Positions 52,101 to 59,719 of a stretch of DNA of 59,719 bases are shown in pieces. Source of the DNA: Candidatus Sumerlaeaceae bacterium (GTDB lineage: Bacteria; Sumerlaeota; Sumerlaeia; Sumerlaeales; Sumerlaeaceae); the NCBI GenBank assembly GCA_026418615.1, contig JAOAAY010000018.1, positions 1-59,719 on the forward strand. Direction: 5' to 3'. The position numbers and the translations under genes are program-made. How positions within the stretch are numbered: the first letter of the stretch is position 1; each line of letters starts with the position of its first letter. The notes below the pieces were generated by a model. It saw nothing but the letters and a program-made list of their open reading frames with translations, was not told the origin of the DNA and did no database searches.

Positions 52101-52420
52101 TGCTGGGGCAGAAGGACACGGTGGCCGGGCGCGCCCACCTGTGGCTCGACAATTCCAACCACACTTGGCGGGCCGTCGTCAACGGCCAGCCTGTCGCGCC
52201 GGTGAGCGCCAGCGTGTCGCTGGTCATGGGAACAGCGGGAGCCAGTTATACCTTGACATGGCACGATACGGCCACGGGCGCCGAAGTGTCGTCACAAACA
52301 GTGACGGCTAACGGCTCGGGCGTCGTCACCTTCAGCGTCTCCGGCCTGACCACCGACACGGCCGTCAAACTGGTCCGTCTTCCTGCTGCCGGCGTGGAGG
52401 ATTGGCGGGCGGATTACTGA
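49097..52420 (+). CDS. Large exported multidomain glycoside hydrolase (DUF5060 plus GH-A-type barrel)
   Basis: A 1107-residue protein. It has a signal peptide (cleavage after 'GVARA'). A CBM4/9-like sandwich (about 24-165) begins '[18 protein letters not shown]', followed by a PKD-like domain ('WVFGDG', about 180-265) and an Ig-like domain to about 355. DUF5060 (about 360-470) runs from '[10 protein letters not shown]' to 'GLWTWRIEV'. The rest is a TIM-barrel catalytic region, with another jelly-roll insert (about 570-720). Probable acid/base Glu816 is in '[11 protein letters not shown]' and nucleophile Glu914 in 'VVWGEQGID'. A C-terminal Ig-like tail follows. ATG 49097 has AGGAG seven bases upstream. 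It is probably a secreted polysaccharide hydrolase. Confidence 0.85.
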   Translation: MAPVLMRLATIAAVCLAVGVARAAPLNLLANGSFEGGSFAGWSPNGATATNTDARHGSWSARITNQMMDAIVNTTPGVEFKATAWVRIISETGDDWGGFVFGATSWDWQNLGQTPWLVQSERGSQWFKVAFKFTATTPQTRIGIGYFGGPGRSMVTLADDIKVFVRTSNEAPVVSASLSPSVIGSLPMNQTFTLTGDDPDGAIERVSWVFGDGACAQEASGTRRVAGPGSWVARVRAGDDDGSVTEILLPWSASGAGFPSVVVTNPAAPETTQSSAIAALAGTASGTGLTVRVTTDRCGQTTVSGAASWSANVQLFPGWNRVLVQVRDPAGRVVTSERRIRYVPAEPLQVAIISETTAPVERWGVFEAQFRLDGTAATHPQFPFTAAPPPGLEWVDGVSVDAVFTRDNWATTLRRPAFFMQPHDRQRKSDMEWLYPVGRPVWCVRFSPPEPGLWTWRIEVREARGQSVSPERQFVVVPPSAPLNRGPVRVSAADRRYFEFADGTLFTGTGHGFGAGWERFSYDMTDAFAAIGPDNQDFFRWWISGAIWGSAWSPWASRTLGYDGYIPPTGLSFAAAYGHGLASLRLDASNPIAFQGFMSGLPAVIPGRTYRMRVRWRTENVTGPAVPSRPYGVCVRWGGWPEPGETHTLPLVVGHVAGDTPWHVSEATFTAAGAAVQDTHYLANPVIVLENATGGRAFVDECSVREVLPGGAPGPEILRRAQFNMHLDYDQRRGAGLDAVLHAANDAGKYLKLVISEKGEWLVNRIGPDGLPDPLGGRFNQPAPSPTYTLHTWYWRHLFARFGAFRSIHSWELVNEEAPGPTDHFRLAADLARAAEADGNPHLASTSTWATLAEDAWRWPPAAPIHYADFHCYVNNTGWIEPRAALASDTARMFHEYDEYVRAANLGKPVVWGEQGIDGPSSTDDEDAQIPLDNWGVWLHKITWARCGPGGVYPLYWWSDNIMGKPLHARFGAWKRFMQGIPLNNGRYTDAQCTSTAPALRVLGQKDTVAGRAHLWLDNSNHTWRAVVNGQPVAPVSASVSLVMGTAGASYTLTWHDTATGAEVSSQTVTANGSGVVTFSVSGLTTDTAVKLVRLPAAGVEDWRADY

Positions 52421-54756
52421 TCCAGCCGTTTACCCCGACGGTCCATTTCCTCGAGGATGCGCCGTTTGATGGGCTGGGGGATGGTGGTGGATTGTTCGAT
52501 GTCGGAGCGGCTCATGCCGCGGATGGCCCTTACAATGTCGCCACGCTCCAGCCGCTCACGCGGTGCTTCGCCTGCCGCTGTCGGCTCGGGAGAAGCGGCG
52601 GGCCGCTCGGGGGTGCGCGCGGCTTGCGGGCTGGCTTCGGGAGTCGGTGCAGAGTCCGGCGTGGTTGACGGCGCCGGCTCCGGCGTTGAGGTCGGCTCCG
52701 GCGTAGCCGTCGGTTGCGGGCGCGGCGGGCGGGTCGGCCTTGGGGTCGGCGTGGCGGTAGGTTCGGGTGTCGGCGTGGCGGTGGGTTCGGGCGTTGCGGT
52801 CGGTTGTGGCGTAGGCGTGGGTGTGGGCTCCGGTGTCGGGGCCGGCGTTGGCGTCGGCGTTGGCGTCGGCGTCGGCGTCGGCGTGGGGGCCGGAGTGGGT
52901 GTCGGGGTTGGCGTCGGTGTCGGGGTTGGTTCCGGCCGAGGCGGCCTTGTCGGGCGCGGCGTCGGCGTGGCGGTGGGTTCGGGCGTGGCGGTGGGTTCGG
53001 GTGCTGCCGTGGGTCGCGCAGTCGGAGTCGGGGATGCGACGGGGCTGGGCGAGGGCCCGGGCGTAGGGGTGGCCGCCGGCGCCGCCAAGGTCCGCGCGCT
53101 GACTGGCCGGCTGTCGGCGAAGGCTGTACCGGCCGCATTGCGCGAGCGGATCATGTACCAGTATTCCGTGTCGGGCTCCAGATCGCGGTCGGTGTATGTC
53201 CATTTATTTTCTACCCGATCGAGGGGGAAGTAGTCGCCGTTGCGGCGATCGCTGCGCAGAATGGTGAATGTCGCGGCATTGGCGGCCTCGGTCCAATTCA
53301 AGGTAATCTGCGTCGGGCCGGTCGCGCGTGCGCGCACGGTGGCCGGGGCTTCCGGTGCCGGCGGCGCCGGTGTAGGCCGTGCCGCGGGCGGCAGGGCCTG
53401 AGTGCGCACCGCCACGGTCTCGCTCTCGGCAAAAACCTCGCCGCGATTCACGGCGCGGATCTTGTAACGGTATTGTGTGTCCGGCTCGACATCGGTATCG
53501 GTGTAGGACCGCCCCCGGCGGACGCTATCGAGCGGATAGAAGCCGCGCGATTCGGGATCGGCGCGCATGACCACATAGCGGTCCGCGTAGCGCGATTCCT
53601 CCCACTGGAGCCGCACTTCCGAGGCCGTGACCTCGCGGGCCACGAGGCGCGCCGGCGGTTCGGGCGGCGGGGGCGGAGGCAGAATGACCACTGGCGGAAA
53701 TCCCCCGGCCGGCGGCGGGCCAGCCTCGCTGGCCGGGCGGGTGCGGATGGCCACGGCCGCGCTTTCGACCGTGCCGGCCTGCGTGGTCAGGCGAACTTTG
53801 TACCAGTACTGCGTGTCGGGATCGAGGGTTTCGTCCTCAAAAGTTCCCGACGGAGAGAACAGCCCGAGGGGAAAATACGGACCGCGGGGCGACTCGGCGC
53901 GCAGCAGCGTGGGTCGCGGCCCGCGCCCCGACCATTGGAACGCAACGCTGAACGGGCCGATGGCCACGGCCTGCGGCGGCTCGACGGAACCCGGCCGGGC
54001 GACCGGACCCGGACCGTCGGGTGTCGGCTCCTTTTCCGGCTGCGGCGCAGGCGTCGGTTTGCGCTCGGCCCGGGTGCGCACGGCGATGACCTCGCTCTCG
54101 GCCTCCTCGCCCGCGGAACCGATGGCGCGGATTTTGTAAAAATATTCAGTGTCTGGTTCAAGGTCCTTGTCGGCAAACGCGCGTTTGCCCTGCACCGTCT
54201 CGATGGGCACAAACGGTCCCCCGCGTTTTTCGCCGCGCAGGATGGCGTATTTCACGGCGCCGGGGGAGTCGCCCCAGGTCAGGTTCACCTGAGTCGGACC
54301 CGCGGCTTTGGCGGTCACTTCGCCGGGAGCCTGAGCGGGCGGGGGCGGAGTTCGCACCGAAACCTGGTTGCTGGATCGCGCGGACTGAATGTCGCCGCGA
54401 ACGGATCGCATGGTGTAAACATAATCTGTATCCGGCTCGACCACATCGGGGAAACGCCGGTCATCGCCGCGCAGGATGTCGCCGGTCAGTTCTACCGTGC
54501 CGGCGGTTTTGTTGCGCCGCTCGATGACATAGCCGTCTACCGGTTCTGCGGGCGGCGTCCACTCGAGCACTACCTCCGACGCGGTGACCTCGGCGGCCTT
54601 GAGATCCGTCGGCGGCTCGGGCACGGCTTGTGCCGCCGGCGTCACGGCGGGAGCGGGCGTGCGCTGCTCCTTGCAACCGGCCAAGACAAAAACCGCAGCC
54701 ACAGCCGCGGCGAGTATTCGGGAAGTGAACAATTGGGTGGCGGGGTACAGCATCAT
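52414..54756 (-). CDS. Lipoprotein with five fibronectin type III domains and a Pro/Thr-rich tail
   Basis: A 780-residue protein. A lipobox 'FVLAGC' ends the signal peptide, so it is lipid-anchored. Five FN3 domains follow (roughly 40-555), each with 'P..L.W....A..Y.I.R' and '[13 protein letters not shown]'-like strands; the last four are close copies. Residues about 560-720 are low complexity (TPTPTP, with PEPT and PRPTRPPRP units). A charged C-terminal helix has '[17 protein letters not shown]' and 'KRRILEEMD'. It is probably a wall- or polysaccharide-spanning spacer that carries the terminal helix. ATG 54756 and 54753 both have GGAGG upstream. It ends 7 bases inside the convergent hydrolase gene. 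Confidence 0.82.
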   Translation of the reverse strand: MMLYPATQLFTSRILAAAVAAVFVLAGCKEQRTPAPAVTPAAQAVPEPPTDLKAAEVTASEVVLEWTPPAEPVDGYVIERRNKTAGTVELTGDILRGDDRRFPDVVEPDTDYVYTMRSVRGDIQSARSSNQVSVRTPPPPAQAPGEVTAKAAGPTQVNLTWGDSPGAVKYAILRGEKRGGPFVPIETVQGKRAFADKDLEPDTEYFYKIRAIGSAGEEAESEVIAVRTRAERKPTPAPQPEKEPTPDGPGPVARPGSVEPPQAVAIGPFSVAFQWSGRGPRPTLLRAESPRGPYFPLGLFSPSGTFEDETLDPDTQYWYKVRLTTQAGTVESAAVAIRTRPASEAGPPPAGGFPPVVILPPPPPPEPPARLVAREVTASEVRLQWEESRYADRYVVMRADPESRGFYPLDSVRRGRSYTDTDVEPDTQYRYKIRAVNRGEVFAESETVAVRTQALPPAARPTPAPPAPEAPATVRARATGPTQITLNWTEAANAATFTILRSDRRNGDYFPLDRVENKWTYTDRDLEPDTEYWYMIRSRNAAGTAFADSRPVSARTLAAPAATPTPGPSPSPVASPTPTARPTAAPEPTATPEPTATPTPRPTRPPRPEPTPTPTPTPTPTPAPTPTPTPTPTPTPTPAPTPEPTPTPTPQPTATPEPTATPTPEPTATPTPRPTRPPRPQPTATPEPTSTPEPAPSTTPDSAPTPEASPQAARTPERPAASPEPTAAGEAPRERLERGDIVRAIRGMSRSDIEQSTTIPQPIKRRILEEMDRRGKRLDQ
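52730..53060. repeat. Minisatellite-like coding repeat
   Basis: The Pro/Thr-rich tail of the FN3 lipoprotein is encoded by tandem and interspersed 6-30 base units such as GTCGGCGTTGGC and GTCGGCGTGGCGGTGGGTTCGG (split). Such arrays change length by slippage, so tail length probably varies between strains. Confidence 0.6.
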
Positions 54757-54898
54757 CGGGCCTCCGGTGGCGACATGTGCGACATGACAACAGACAGCGG
54801 CCATTTCTATGCCAGCCCAGCCGCGACGCGTCAATGCCGGTTGCCGGCTTCGCATCCCGCTTGCCAAAATCCCATCCCCCGTGCGGGATCTCGCTGCC

Positions 54899-56089
54899 AT
54901 GCACATCCTTGTCTGCGATGATGACCTGACGACCTGCGAGATCCTGAGGAGTCATTTGGCCGCGCGCGGCCACACGGTGACGCTGGCGAAAGACGGCGTC
55001 GAGGCCCTCGAGTGCCTCGCCGCGGACCATGACATTTCCGTGCTCATCACCGACTGGCTGATGCCGCGCATGGACGGTTTGGCGCTTTGCCAGGAGGTCC
55101 GGCGTTTGCGCCGCCCACATTATTTATTTATCATTCTGCTGACCTCCAAAAATCAGCGCGAGGACCTCATCGCAGGTCTCAATGCCGGTGCCGACGCATT
55201 TATCCCGAAGCCCATGGATTTTGCGGAAGTGGAGGCTCATCTGCGCACGGCCGGTCGGATCTTTGATCTCGAGCATCAACTCGAGGGGCGCATCGCCGAA
55301 CTTGAGCAGGCCCACGAGTACATCCGGCGGGACCTGGCGGCAGCGGCGGCCGTCCAGCGGTCGCTGCTGCCCGAGCGCGGCGCCACCTTCGCGGGGCTCG
55401 AGACGGCCTGGGTGTACGAGTCGTGCGACGAGGTCGCCGGCGACATGTTTAATATCCAGCGCCTCGACGAGGAATCGGTGGGCATCTACATTCTCGATGT
55501 GTGCGGCCATGGGGTGCCGGCGGCGCTGCTGTCGGTGACGCTCAGCCGCATCCTGACCCCGCATCCCCAGCAGGGCGGCATTCTCAAGCGCCTCGCCCAC
55601 GGAGGCCAGCGTTACGAACTGGTCGCCCCCTGCGCCGTGGCGGAGGAACTCAACCGGCGCTTCCCCGCCCTCGACCAGCCCGACCATTACTTTACCTTCC
55701 TCTACGGCGTCCTCAATGTCCAGTCGCGGGTGTTCCGATATGTCCGCGCGGGTCATCCCGGGCCCATTTGGATCCATGGCGGCTGTGCCACGGTGCACAA
55801 CGAGCCCGGCGATGTCGCCATCGGTCTGGGAGCGGAGACAACCTTCTCGGAAGGCATTCTCGATCTGAGCCGGGGCGATATACTCATCTTTCACACGGAC
55901 GGTCTCAACGAAGCCGTCAATGGAAACAGAGAACGATTTGGCATGGAGCGTGTGAAAAGCACGCTGACCGCATGCGCGGATCTGGGCGTGGATGCCGCCG
56001 TGAGCGGGCTGATGACGGCCTTGCGGGCATTTTGCGGCGCCACGCGTCTGCAGGACGATGTGACGGTCGTAGGGGTGGGGCTGGTCTGA
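54899..56089 (+). CDS. Response regulator with PP2C-type (SpoIIE/RsbU) phosphatase output
   Basis: A 396-residue cytoplasmic protein. The receiver domain (1-120) has '[10 protein letters not shown]', phosphoacceptor Asp in '[12 protein letters not shown]', 'LLTSK' and Lys in 'FIPKPMD'. A coiled coil (125-155) follows, then a SpoIIE/RsbU-type phosphatase domain with the metal-binding '[11 protein letters not shown]' and '[18 protein letters not shown]', later 'GHPGPIW' and '[13 protein letters not shown]'. Metal-site Asp and Gly residues are present. It should dephosphorylate an anti-sigma-factor antagonist in response to a histidine kinase; no STAS or RsbW gene is adjacent. ATG 54899 is the family start; it is divergent from the lipoprotein gene. 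Confidence 0.92.
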   Translation: MHILVCDDDLTTCEILRSHLAARGHTVTLAKDGVEALECLAADHDISVLITDWLMPRMDGLALCQEVRRLRRPHYLFIILLTSKNQREDLIAGLNAGADAFIPKPMDFAEVEAHLRTAGRIFDLEHQLEGRIAELEQAHEYIRRDLAAAAAVQRSLLPERGATFAGLETAWVYESCDEVAGDMFNIQRLDEESVGIYILDVCGHGVPAALLSVTLSRILTPHPQQGGILKRLAHGGQRYELVAPCAVAEELNRRFPALDQPDHYFTFLYGVLNVQSRVFRYVRAGHPGPIWIHGGCATVHNEPGDVAIGLGAETTFSEGILDLSRGDILIFHTDGLNEAVNGNRERFGMERVKSTLTACADLGVDAAVSGLMTALRAFCGATRLQDDVTVVGVGLV

Positions 56090-56173
56090 CAAAGCCGCGC
56101 CCGCGCCGCGCGCCGAACCGGACGCGACAGCGCAGCGGCAACCCCGGGCAGCCGGCAGACGGTCTGTCGCCGG

Positions 56174-58624
56174 CTACTCGACCCGCACCATGAGTTTCTC
56201 GCCCAGCGCGCGGAAGAACCGGATCCAGCGCGCGGCCGCCTTGTCGCCCGTTTCGGCGGCGGCGGCCATGGCGGCACCCGCCTGCTCGCGCACGGCGTAA
56301 AAGGCATTTTGGACCTTCCAAAGGTTCAGCCGGAACGGCAACTCGCGCGCAAGGCCGGCGAGGTCGTCGAGGCGCTCGGCCAGATCGGCGTCGCGCGGAT
56401 GCGCCTGCCATTCGGCGGCCAGGCGTTCCATGGCGCACTGCAAGGCGTAGCCGTGGCCCTCGAGGTCGAGTTTGAGGCCCCATGTCTGGGCCTCGGCCAG
56501 GATGGCGCGCAAGCGCGGGACATCGGGCCGCGGCGCCTCGAGGGCCGCCGCCATCTCAAAGTTTGCCGCAAACTCCGCCGTGGCGCGAAACACGGGCGGC
56601 TGCGGCATGCCGATCTCCGCGATAAACCGCATCAGCGGAGCGTGGCGCTCGAACAGGCGCTGATAGGTGGCCGCCACATCATCGAGGGTGGACTCGATCA
56701 GCGTGCCCAGCACCTTGCGCTGTTCGTCGCGAAACAGCGAACGGAGCGAGAATGTCGCGCCGGAAAAATATTCGTCCAACTGCCGCGCCGCACCGTCCAC
56801 ATCGCCCGACTCGAAAGCGCCCGTGATGGCCTCGGTGAAAGCCGCCAAGGCCGGCTCGTCGCCGTCCGGGCGCACGCCGCAGGTGACATCGTGGCCGCCC
56901 AGGTGCAACACACCAAAGTCGAGCCGCTGCGACTCGCGCGTGACCTGCGACATCACGCGCCCCTGCCCCACGACCAGCCGCGCGCCGTCGCGCTGACACA
57001 CCTTCGAGCGCTCGAGCGTCACCTCAAACGCGTGAATGCCCGTACGCTCGGGATAAGGAGTGAACAGCGAGGTGATCGCGTAATGGGCGCCGACTTTCGC
57101 CAGATCCACCCGTGCGGCCGGCACATGCCGGTCGTACACGGCCGCGCCGTCGCCCTGGGCGGGGATGTTGCTTTTCGCCCGGCGCAGCCGCTCGCGCAGC
57201 GGAGCCTCGAGATCCATGCCAAAAAGTTCTTTGGCCAGTTGCACGCAGCGCGCCGCGTACAGAATCACCTGCACGGTCTCGATACCCGAAATGTCGTCAA
57301 AAAACCATCCGCAACTCGTGTACATCAGCATGGCGTTGCGCTGGAGTTCGAGCAGCCGCAGGGCGGTGACCTTGTCGTCGTCGGCCAGCGGACGGGCAGC
57401 ATGGGCGGCAAGAAAACGCTCGACATTGTCCGGCGACCGGTCGAGCACCACGCTGATGTACGCATCGCGCGCAGCCCACGGGTCGCGCAGCAGATCGCGC
57501 CCGCGATACTCGAACAGGGGCGCCACGGTGTCGCGCAGCCAGTCGAGCGCCACCCGCAGCGGGCGACGCCACTGCTGGTTCCATCCGCCGCCGCGCCCCG
57601 AGTGGCACCCGCAATCCGACTGCCACCGCTCCACACCGTGGGCGCAACTCCACGAGGTGTTTTCGATAATCTCGACCTCGTGCGTGGGCGGGTGCTGCTC
57701 CAAGTAGTAGGCGTAGTTCGTCAGCCGCGCCAGACCCTTCGACTCGATGTGATGCAGCGCATAACTGAGCGCCATCTCGCCAAAACGGTGGTGGTGGCCG
57801 TAACTCTCGCCGTCCGTCGCGATGTGAACCAACTGCGGGCGCTTGCGGCCGTCGAAGAACAGGCCCGCCAGCCGCTCGGCCAAGGCCACGCCGTTGCTGA
57901 GCAGCCCCTCAAACGCCACCCCGCGCGACACCGGGCCGTCATAAAAAAACAAGACAATGGAACGCCCCGACGGAAGACGGCACCAATACGGCATGGTGGG
58001 GTCAATGCGCCCGCCGCGCACATCGCGCCACGCAAGCGTCGCGTCCTTGCCCGACAGCGCGCGCACACGCGCCGCCTGATGGGGCGCCAACACCGTGAAC
58101 TTGATCCCCTGCGCCGCCAACGCCTCCAGCGAGTCCAAATCCACCGCCGTCTCCGGCAGCCACATCCCCTCCGGATCGCGCCCGAAACGGTGGCGAAAAT
58201 CCGCCACCCCCCACACCGCCTGCGTCTGCTTGTCGCGCTCGTTGGCCAGCGGCATGATCATGTGGTTGTACGCCTGCGCCATGGCCGATCCGTGGCCGCC
58301 AAACGCGTCGCGGCTCTCGCTATCCGCAGCCCGGATCAGGTTGTAAGTCTCCGGCTGATGGCGCTCCAACCACGACAACAGCGTGGGACCGAAATTGAAA
58401 CTGATCTTGGCATAATTGTTCGTGATACGCAAAATGCGTCCGCGTTCGTCCAAGATACGCGATGCCGCATTCGGCGCATAGCACTCGGCCGCGACGCGCT
58501 CGTTCCAGTCATGGTACGGATAGGCCGAATCCTGCTGCTCCACCGTCTCCAACCACGGGTTCTCTCGCGGCGGCTGATAAAAGTGACCGTGAATACAAAT
58601 GCAGCGCTCGTGACTACCAGACAT
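56174..58624 (-). CDS. GH57 glycosidase with DUF3536 domain
   Basis: An 816-residue cytoplasmic protein; no signal peptide. The N-terminal GH57 domain begins 'CICIHGHFYQPPRENPWLE', with 'YNHMIMPLANERDKQTQ' and 'PEGMWLPETAVD', the latter carrying the Glu expected as nucleophile of this family. A long C-terminal DUF3536 region (about 330-800) follows, rich in helices and Arg. Members are usually annotated as alpha-amylase/alpha-mannosidase-like; the true substrate is not known, but a glycogen-type alpha-glucan is likely. ATG 58624 matches the family N-terminus, and upstream bases are low in coding character. Confidence 0.9.
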   Translation of the reverse strand: MSGSHERCICIHGHFYQPPRENPWLETVEQQDSAYPYHDWNERVAAECYAPNAASRILDERGRILRITNNYAKISFNFGPTLLSWLERHQPETYNLIRAADSESRDAFGGHGSAMAQAYNHMIMPLANERDKQTQAVWGVADFRHRFGRDPEGMWLPETAVDLDSLEALAAQGIKFTVLAPHQAARVRALSGKDATLAWRDVRGGRIDPTMPYWCRLPSGRSIVLFFYDGPVSRGVAFEGLLSNGVALAERLAGLFFDGRKRPQLVHIATDGESYGHHHRFGEMALSYALHHIESKGLARLTNYAYYLEQHPPTHEVEIIENTSWSCAHGVERWQSDCGCHSGRGGGWNQQWRRPLRVALDWLRDTVAPLFEYRGRDLLRDPWAARDAYISVVLDRSPDNVERFLAAHAARPLADDDKVTALRLLELQRNAMLMYTSCGWFFDDISGIETVQVILYAARCVQLAKELFGMDLEAPLRERLRRAKSNIPAQGDGAAVYDRHVPAARVDLAKVGAHYAITSLFTPYPERTGIHAFEVTLERSKVCQRDGARLVVGQGRVMSQVTRESQRLDFGVLHLGGHDVTCGVRPDGDEPALAAFTEAITGAFESGDVDGAARQLDEYFSGATFSLRSLFRDEQRKVLGTLIESTLDDVAATYQRLFERHAPLMRFIAEIGMPQPPVFRATAEFAANFEMAAALEAPRPDVPRLRAILAEAQTWGLKLDLEGHGYALQCAMERLAAEWQAHPRDADLAERLDDLAGLARELPFRLNLWKVQNAFYAVREQAGAAMAAAAETGDKAAARWIRFFRALGEKLMVRVE

Positions 58625-58799
58625 GACCCCCGATTGCGCCCGCCCCACCCCCCGTGTCAACGACCGTTCACAATCCACAACGACCACACACAAAAACCCA
58701 ACCCCCAAAAACGGGGACGGTTGACTAATTATTCATACGCCACAACCCCCAAAAACCCCCCAACCCAAAACCCACAAAACCCAAAATCAACCCAAAATC

Positions 58800-58903
58800 G
58801 GGGACGGTTGACGATTTGTGTGCTCGTATTCCGATCGGCGCGACCTAAGCCTAATAATGAGATCCTACTTTAAGCCTCGCCATTTGCAGCAGCCTCGTCT
58901 TCC
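58800..58903 (+). repeat. 104-bp direct repeat, copy 1
   Basis: This aligns without gaps to 59046-59149 with ten mismatches. It contains the GGGGACGGTTGAC head, then CGCGACCTAAGCCTAA and ends in AGCCTCGTCTTCC. Confidence 0.8.
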
Positions 58904-58958
58904 GTGCTTCTGTAAAAACGGTAAAAACGGGGACGGTTGACCTGTTTTGGGCAGTTGA

Positions 58959-58998
58959 GCGGATCGCGGCGACTTAAGCCTAATGTCGAGAGCGTGCT
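58959..58998 (+). repeat. 40-bp direct repeat, copy 1
   Basis: GCGGATCGCGGCGACTTAAG and onwards to GCGTGCT is identical to 59154-59193. Its core GCGACTTAAGCCTAAT resembles the CGCGACCTAAGCCTAA inside the 104-bp repeats. Confidence 0.8.
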
Positions 58999-59045
58999 TT
59001 CAAAAATCGGGGACGGTTGACTTTTTTGCGCAGTTTGGAAAAATC

Positions 59046-59149
59046 GGGGACGGTTGATGATTTATGTGCTCGTATTCCGATTGGCGCGACCTAAGCCTAA
59101 AATTGAGATCCTACCTTAAGCCTCGTCATTCGGAGCCGCCTCGTCTTCC
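59046..59149 (+). repeat. 104-bp direct repeat, copy 2
   Basis: Copy of 58800-58903, about 90% identical. Here it continues after four bases into the 40-bp repeat at 59154, whereas copy 1 is separated from its 40-bp repeat by 55 bases. Confidence 0.8.
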
Positions 59150-59153
59150 TTTT

Positions 59154-59193
59154 GCGGATCGCGGCGACTTAAGCCTAATGTCGAGAGCGTGCT
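59154..59193 (+). repeat. 40-bp direct repeat, copy 2
   Basis: Identical over all 40 bases to 58959-58998; it follows 104-bp copy 2 almost directly. Confidence 0.8.
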
Positions 59194-59449
59194 CGGCAGA
59201 TTCGGAAACAGACGACGGGTACAGGGTTTTTCGCCTTGACATTCTGCCAAGCCATACTCTTTCCAGTCAGGCGATAGTGATCGCGGATTGCTCCGATGCG
59301 TACGGCCAGATCGGCGCTGGCGAGGCTTCATAGCAACCGCTTGCAGGTCCACTGGAGATTTAGAACGACGGGGGTAGGACTTGAGATCCAATCCACTGGA
59401 GAGCAGGCCTCGTTCTCAGATCGAAGACAACACCCGCGCCGGTCGCGCT

Positions 59450-59514
59450 GCTATAATTTGGTCAACCGTCCCCGAATTCAGGGGCGCTATAATTTAGTCA
59501 ACCGTCCCCGAATT
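59450..59514 (-). repeat. Two tandem inverted copies of the motif
   Basis: GCTATAATTT(G/A)GTCAACCGTCCCCGAATT occurs at 59450-59478 and 59486-59514, a 36-base period. GTCAACCGTCCCC (59461-59473, 59497-59509) is the exact reverse complement of the left-hand motif, so the cluster is bounded by oppositely oriented copies. Confidence 0.8.
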
Positions 59515-59719
59515 TCCCCGAATTTCCGAATTTCCGCAGAATTCAGTGATGTCGAATTTCCCGAATTACGGCTCCCGGATTTCGGCGCGCCCGCCACGCG
59601 CTGCTGCCCCAGCGCAACAATTTTATTGCGTCATCACCATCACCCGGCCTATCCCGCCTGCTGCGCACGAAAACTCTGACCCCTTCTGTCACCAGTCGGG
59701 GTAATGACAAGGCGACAGC

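Larger units (their letters stand above)
58713..59057 (+). repeat. Five direct copies of the GGGGACGGTTGAC motif
   Basis: Copies are at 58713-58725, 58800-58812, 58929-58941, 59009-59021 and 59046-59057 (the last ends GGTTGAT). Most are preceded by AAATC or AAAAAC and followed by a T/A-rich stretch. Spacing is irregular (87, 129, 80 and 37 bases), unlike a CRISPR. From memory, this motif occurs as repeats near RAYT-type (Y1) transposases in other bacteria. Confidence 0.75.
58625..59719. other. Non-coding right end dominated by REP-like repeats
   Basis: No conserved gene is visible in these 1.1 kb. The first 85 bases are A/C-rich (CCCAAAA and CCACAAAACC runs). Then come five direct copies of GGGGACGGTTGAC (58713-59057) and two inverted copies (59461-59509), with longer nested repeats between. 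The final 200 bases hold CCGAATTTC-type short repeats (59505-59570) and otherwise nothing recognisable. Base composition is lower in GC than the coding regions. Confidence 0.7.

Noticed and set aside
52714..54921. Long plus-strand frame opposite the FN3 lipoprotein
   Set aside because: Its Gly/Arg-rich translation is the complement of Pro/Thr repeats and FN3 strands; the minus-strand reading has a lipobox and domain structure.
56309..58873. Very long plus-strand open frame opposite the GH57 gene
   Set aside because: It is Arg/His-rich, has no family features, and lies antisense to a gene with clear catalytic motifs; long shadow frames are expected at this GC content.
58713..59057. CRISPR-like array
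   Set aside because: The repeated motif is only 13 bases, intervals are irregular (37-129 bases), intervening segments are themselves repeated, and no cas gene is present.
59064..59333. Possible 89-residue protein in the right-end repeats
   Set aside because: Half of it is translated from the 104-bp and 40-bp repeats, and it has no ribosome-binding site.

Overview
The window is 59.7 kb of high-GC DNA, densely coding on both strands, with no rRNA, tRNA, CRISPR array or intact transposase that I could see. It looks like the chromosome of a Gram-negative-type, probably uncultured, bacterium. Evidence for this is lipoboxes, Sec signal peptides, many class III prepilins, sigma-54-like control of a pilin, rhamnose and UDP-glucuronate sugar enzymes, and large sensory kinases. 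Two prepilins end in a 'YDPTNGTVS.GD' segment that I associate from memory with Sumerlaeota (BRC1), Hydrogenedentes and similar deep phyla. The phylum is therefore only a guess.

Region 1-4732 is a pilin locus. Two tandem paralogous short pilins lie between two GT-C-type membrane glycosyltransferase-like proteins, followed by a longer lone prepilin. A GG-N10-GC sigma-54-like promoter precedes the first pilin and a strong hairpin terminator separates the two. Region 4802-7880 holds two oligopeptide-type ABC permeases and signal peptidase I. Region 7946-13697 (minus strand) has an exported hydrolase-like protein, a membrane protein, RfbD and a P2-type ATPase. Region 13924-15949 has a beta-propeller protein and the tRNA t6A enzyme TsaC/Sua5.

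Region 16193-23024 (minus) reads as one operon: histidine kinase, response regulator with a C-terminal HEPN-like domain, lipoprotein, DUF1611 enzyme and GT-C glycosyltransferase. Region 23168-27672 has xylose isomerase, convergent L-ribulokinase and archaeal-type prolyl-tRNA synthetase. Region 27775-32565 is a GntR-controlled ABC export operon with a recognisable promoter and palindromic operator. Region 32706-40781 (minus) is a signalling operon: a Ser/Thr kinase with a GspG-like exported domain, a PAS histidine kinase, a receiver, a hybrid kinase and a TPR/radical SAM-SPASM enzyme.

Region 40930-46302 has a YecH-type protein, another prepilin, UDP-glucose dehydrogenase, a GT4 glycosyltransferase and CTP synthase. 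Region 46399-52420 is a tightly coupled exported trio (PQQ-type propeller, unrecognised helical protein, large multidomain glycoside hydrolase) behind a promoter with an overlapping palindrome. Region 52414-58624 has a five-FN3 lipoprotein, a receiver/PP2C phosphatase and a GH57/DUF3536 glycosidase. The last 1.1 kb is non-coding and made of nested REP-like repeats around GGGGACGGTTGAC.

The most unusual items are the kinase-pseudopilin fusion, the receiver-HEPN fusion, the pilin/GT-C cassette, the exported trio and the terminal repeat cluster.
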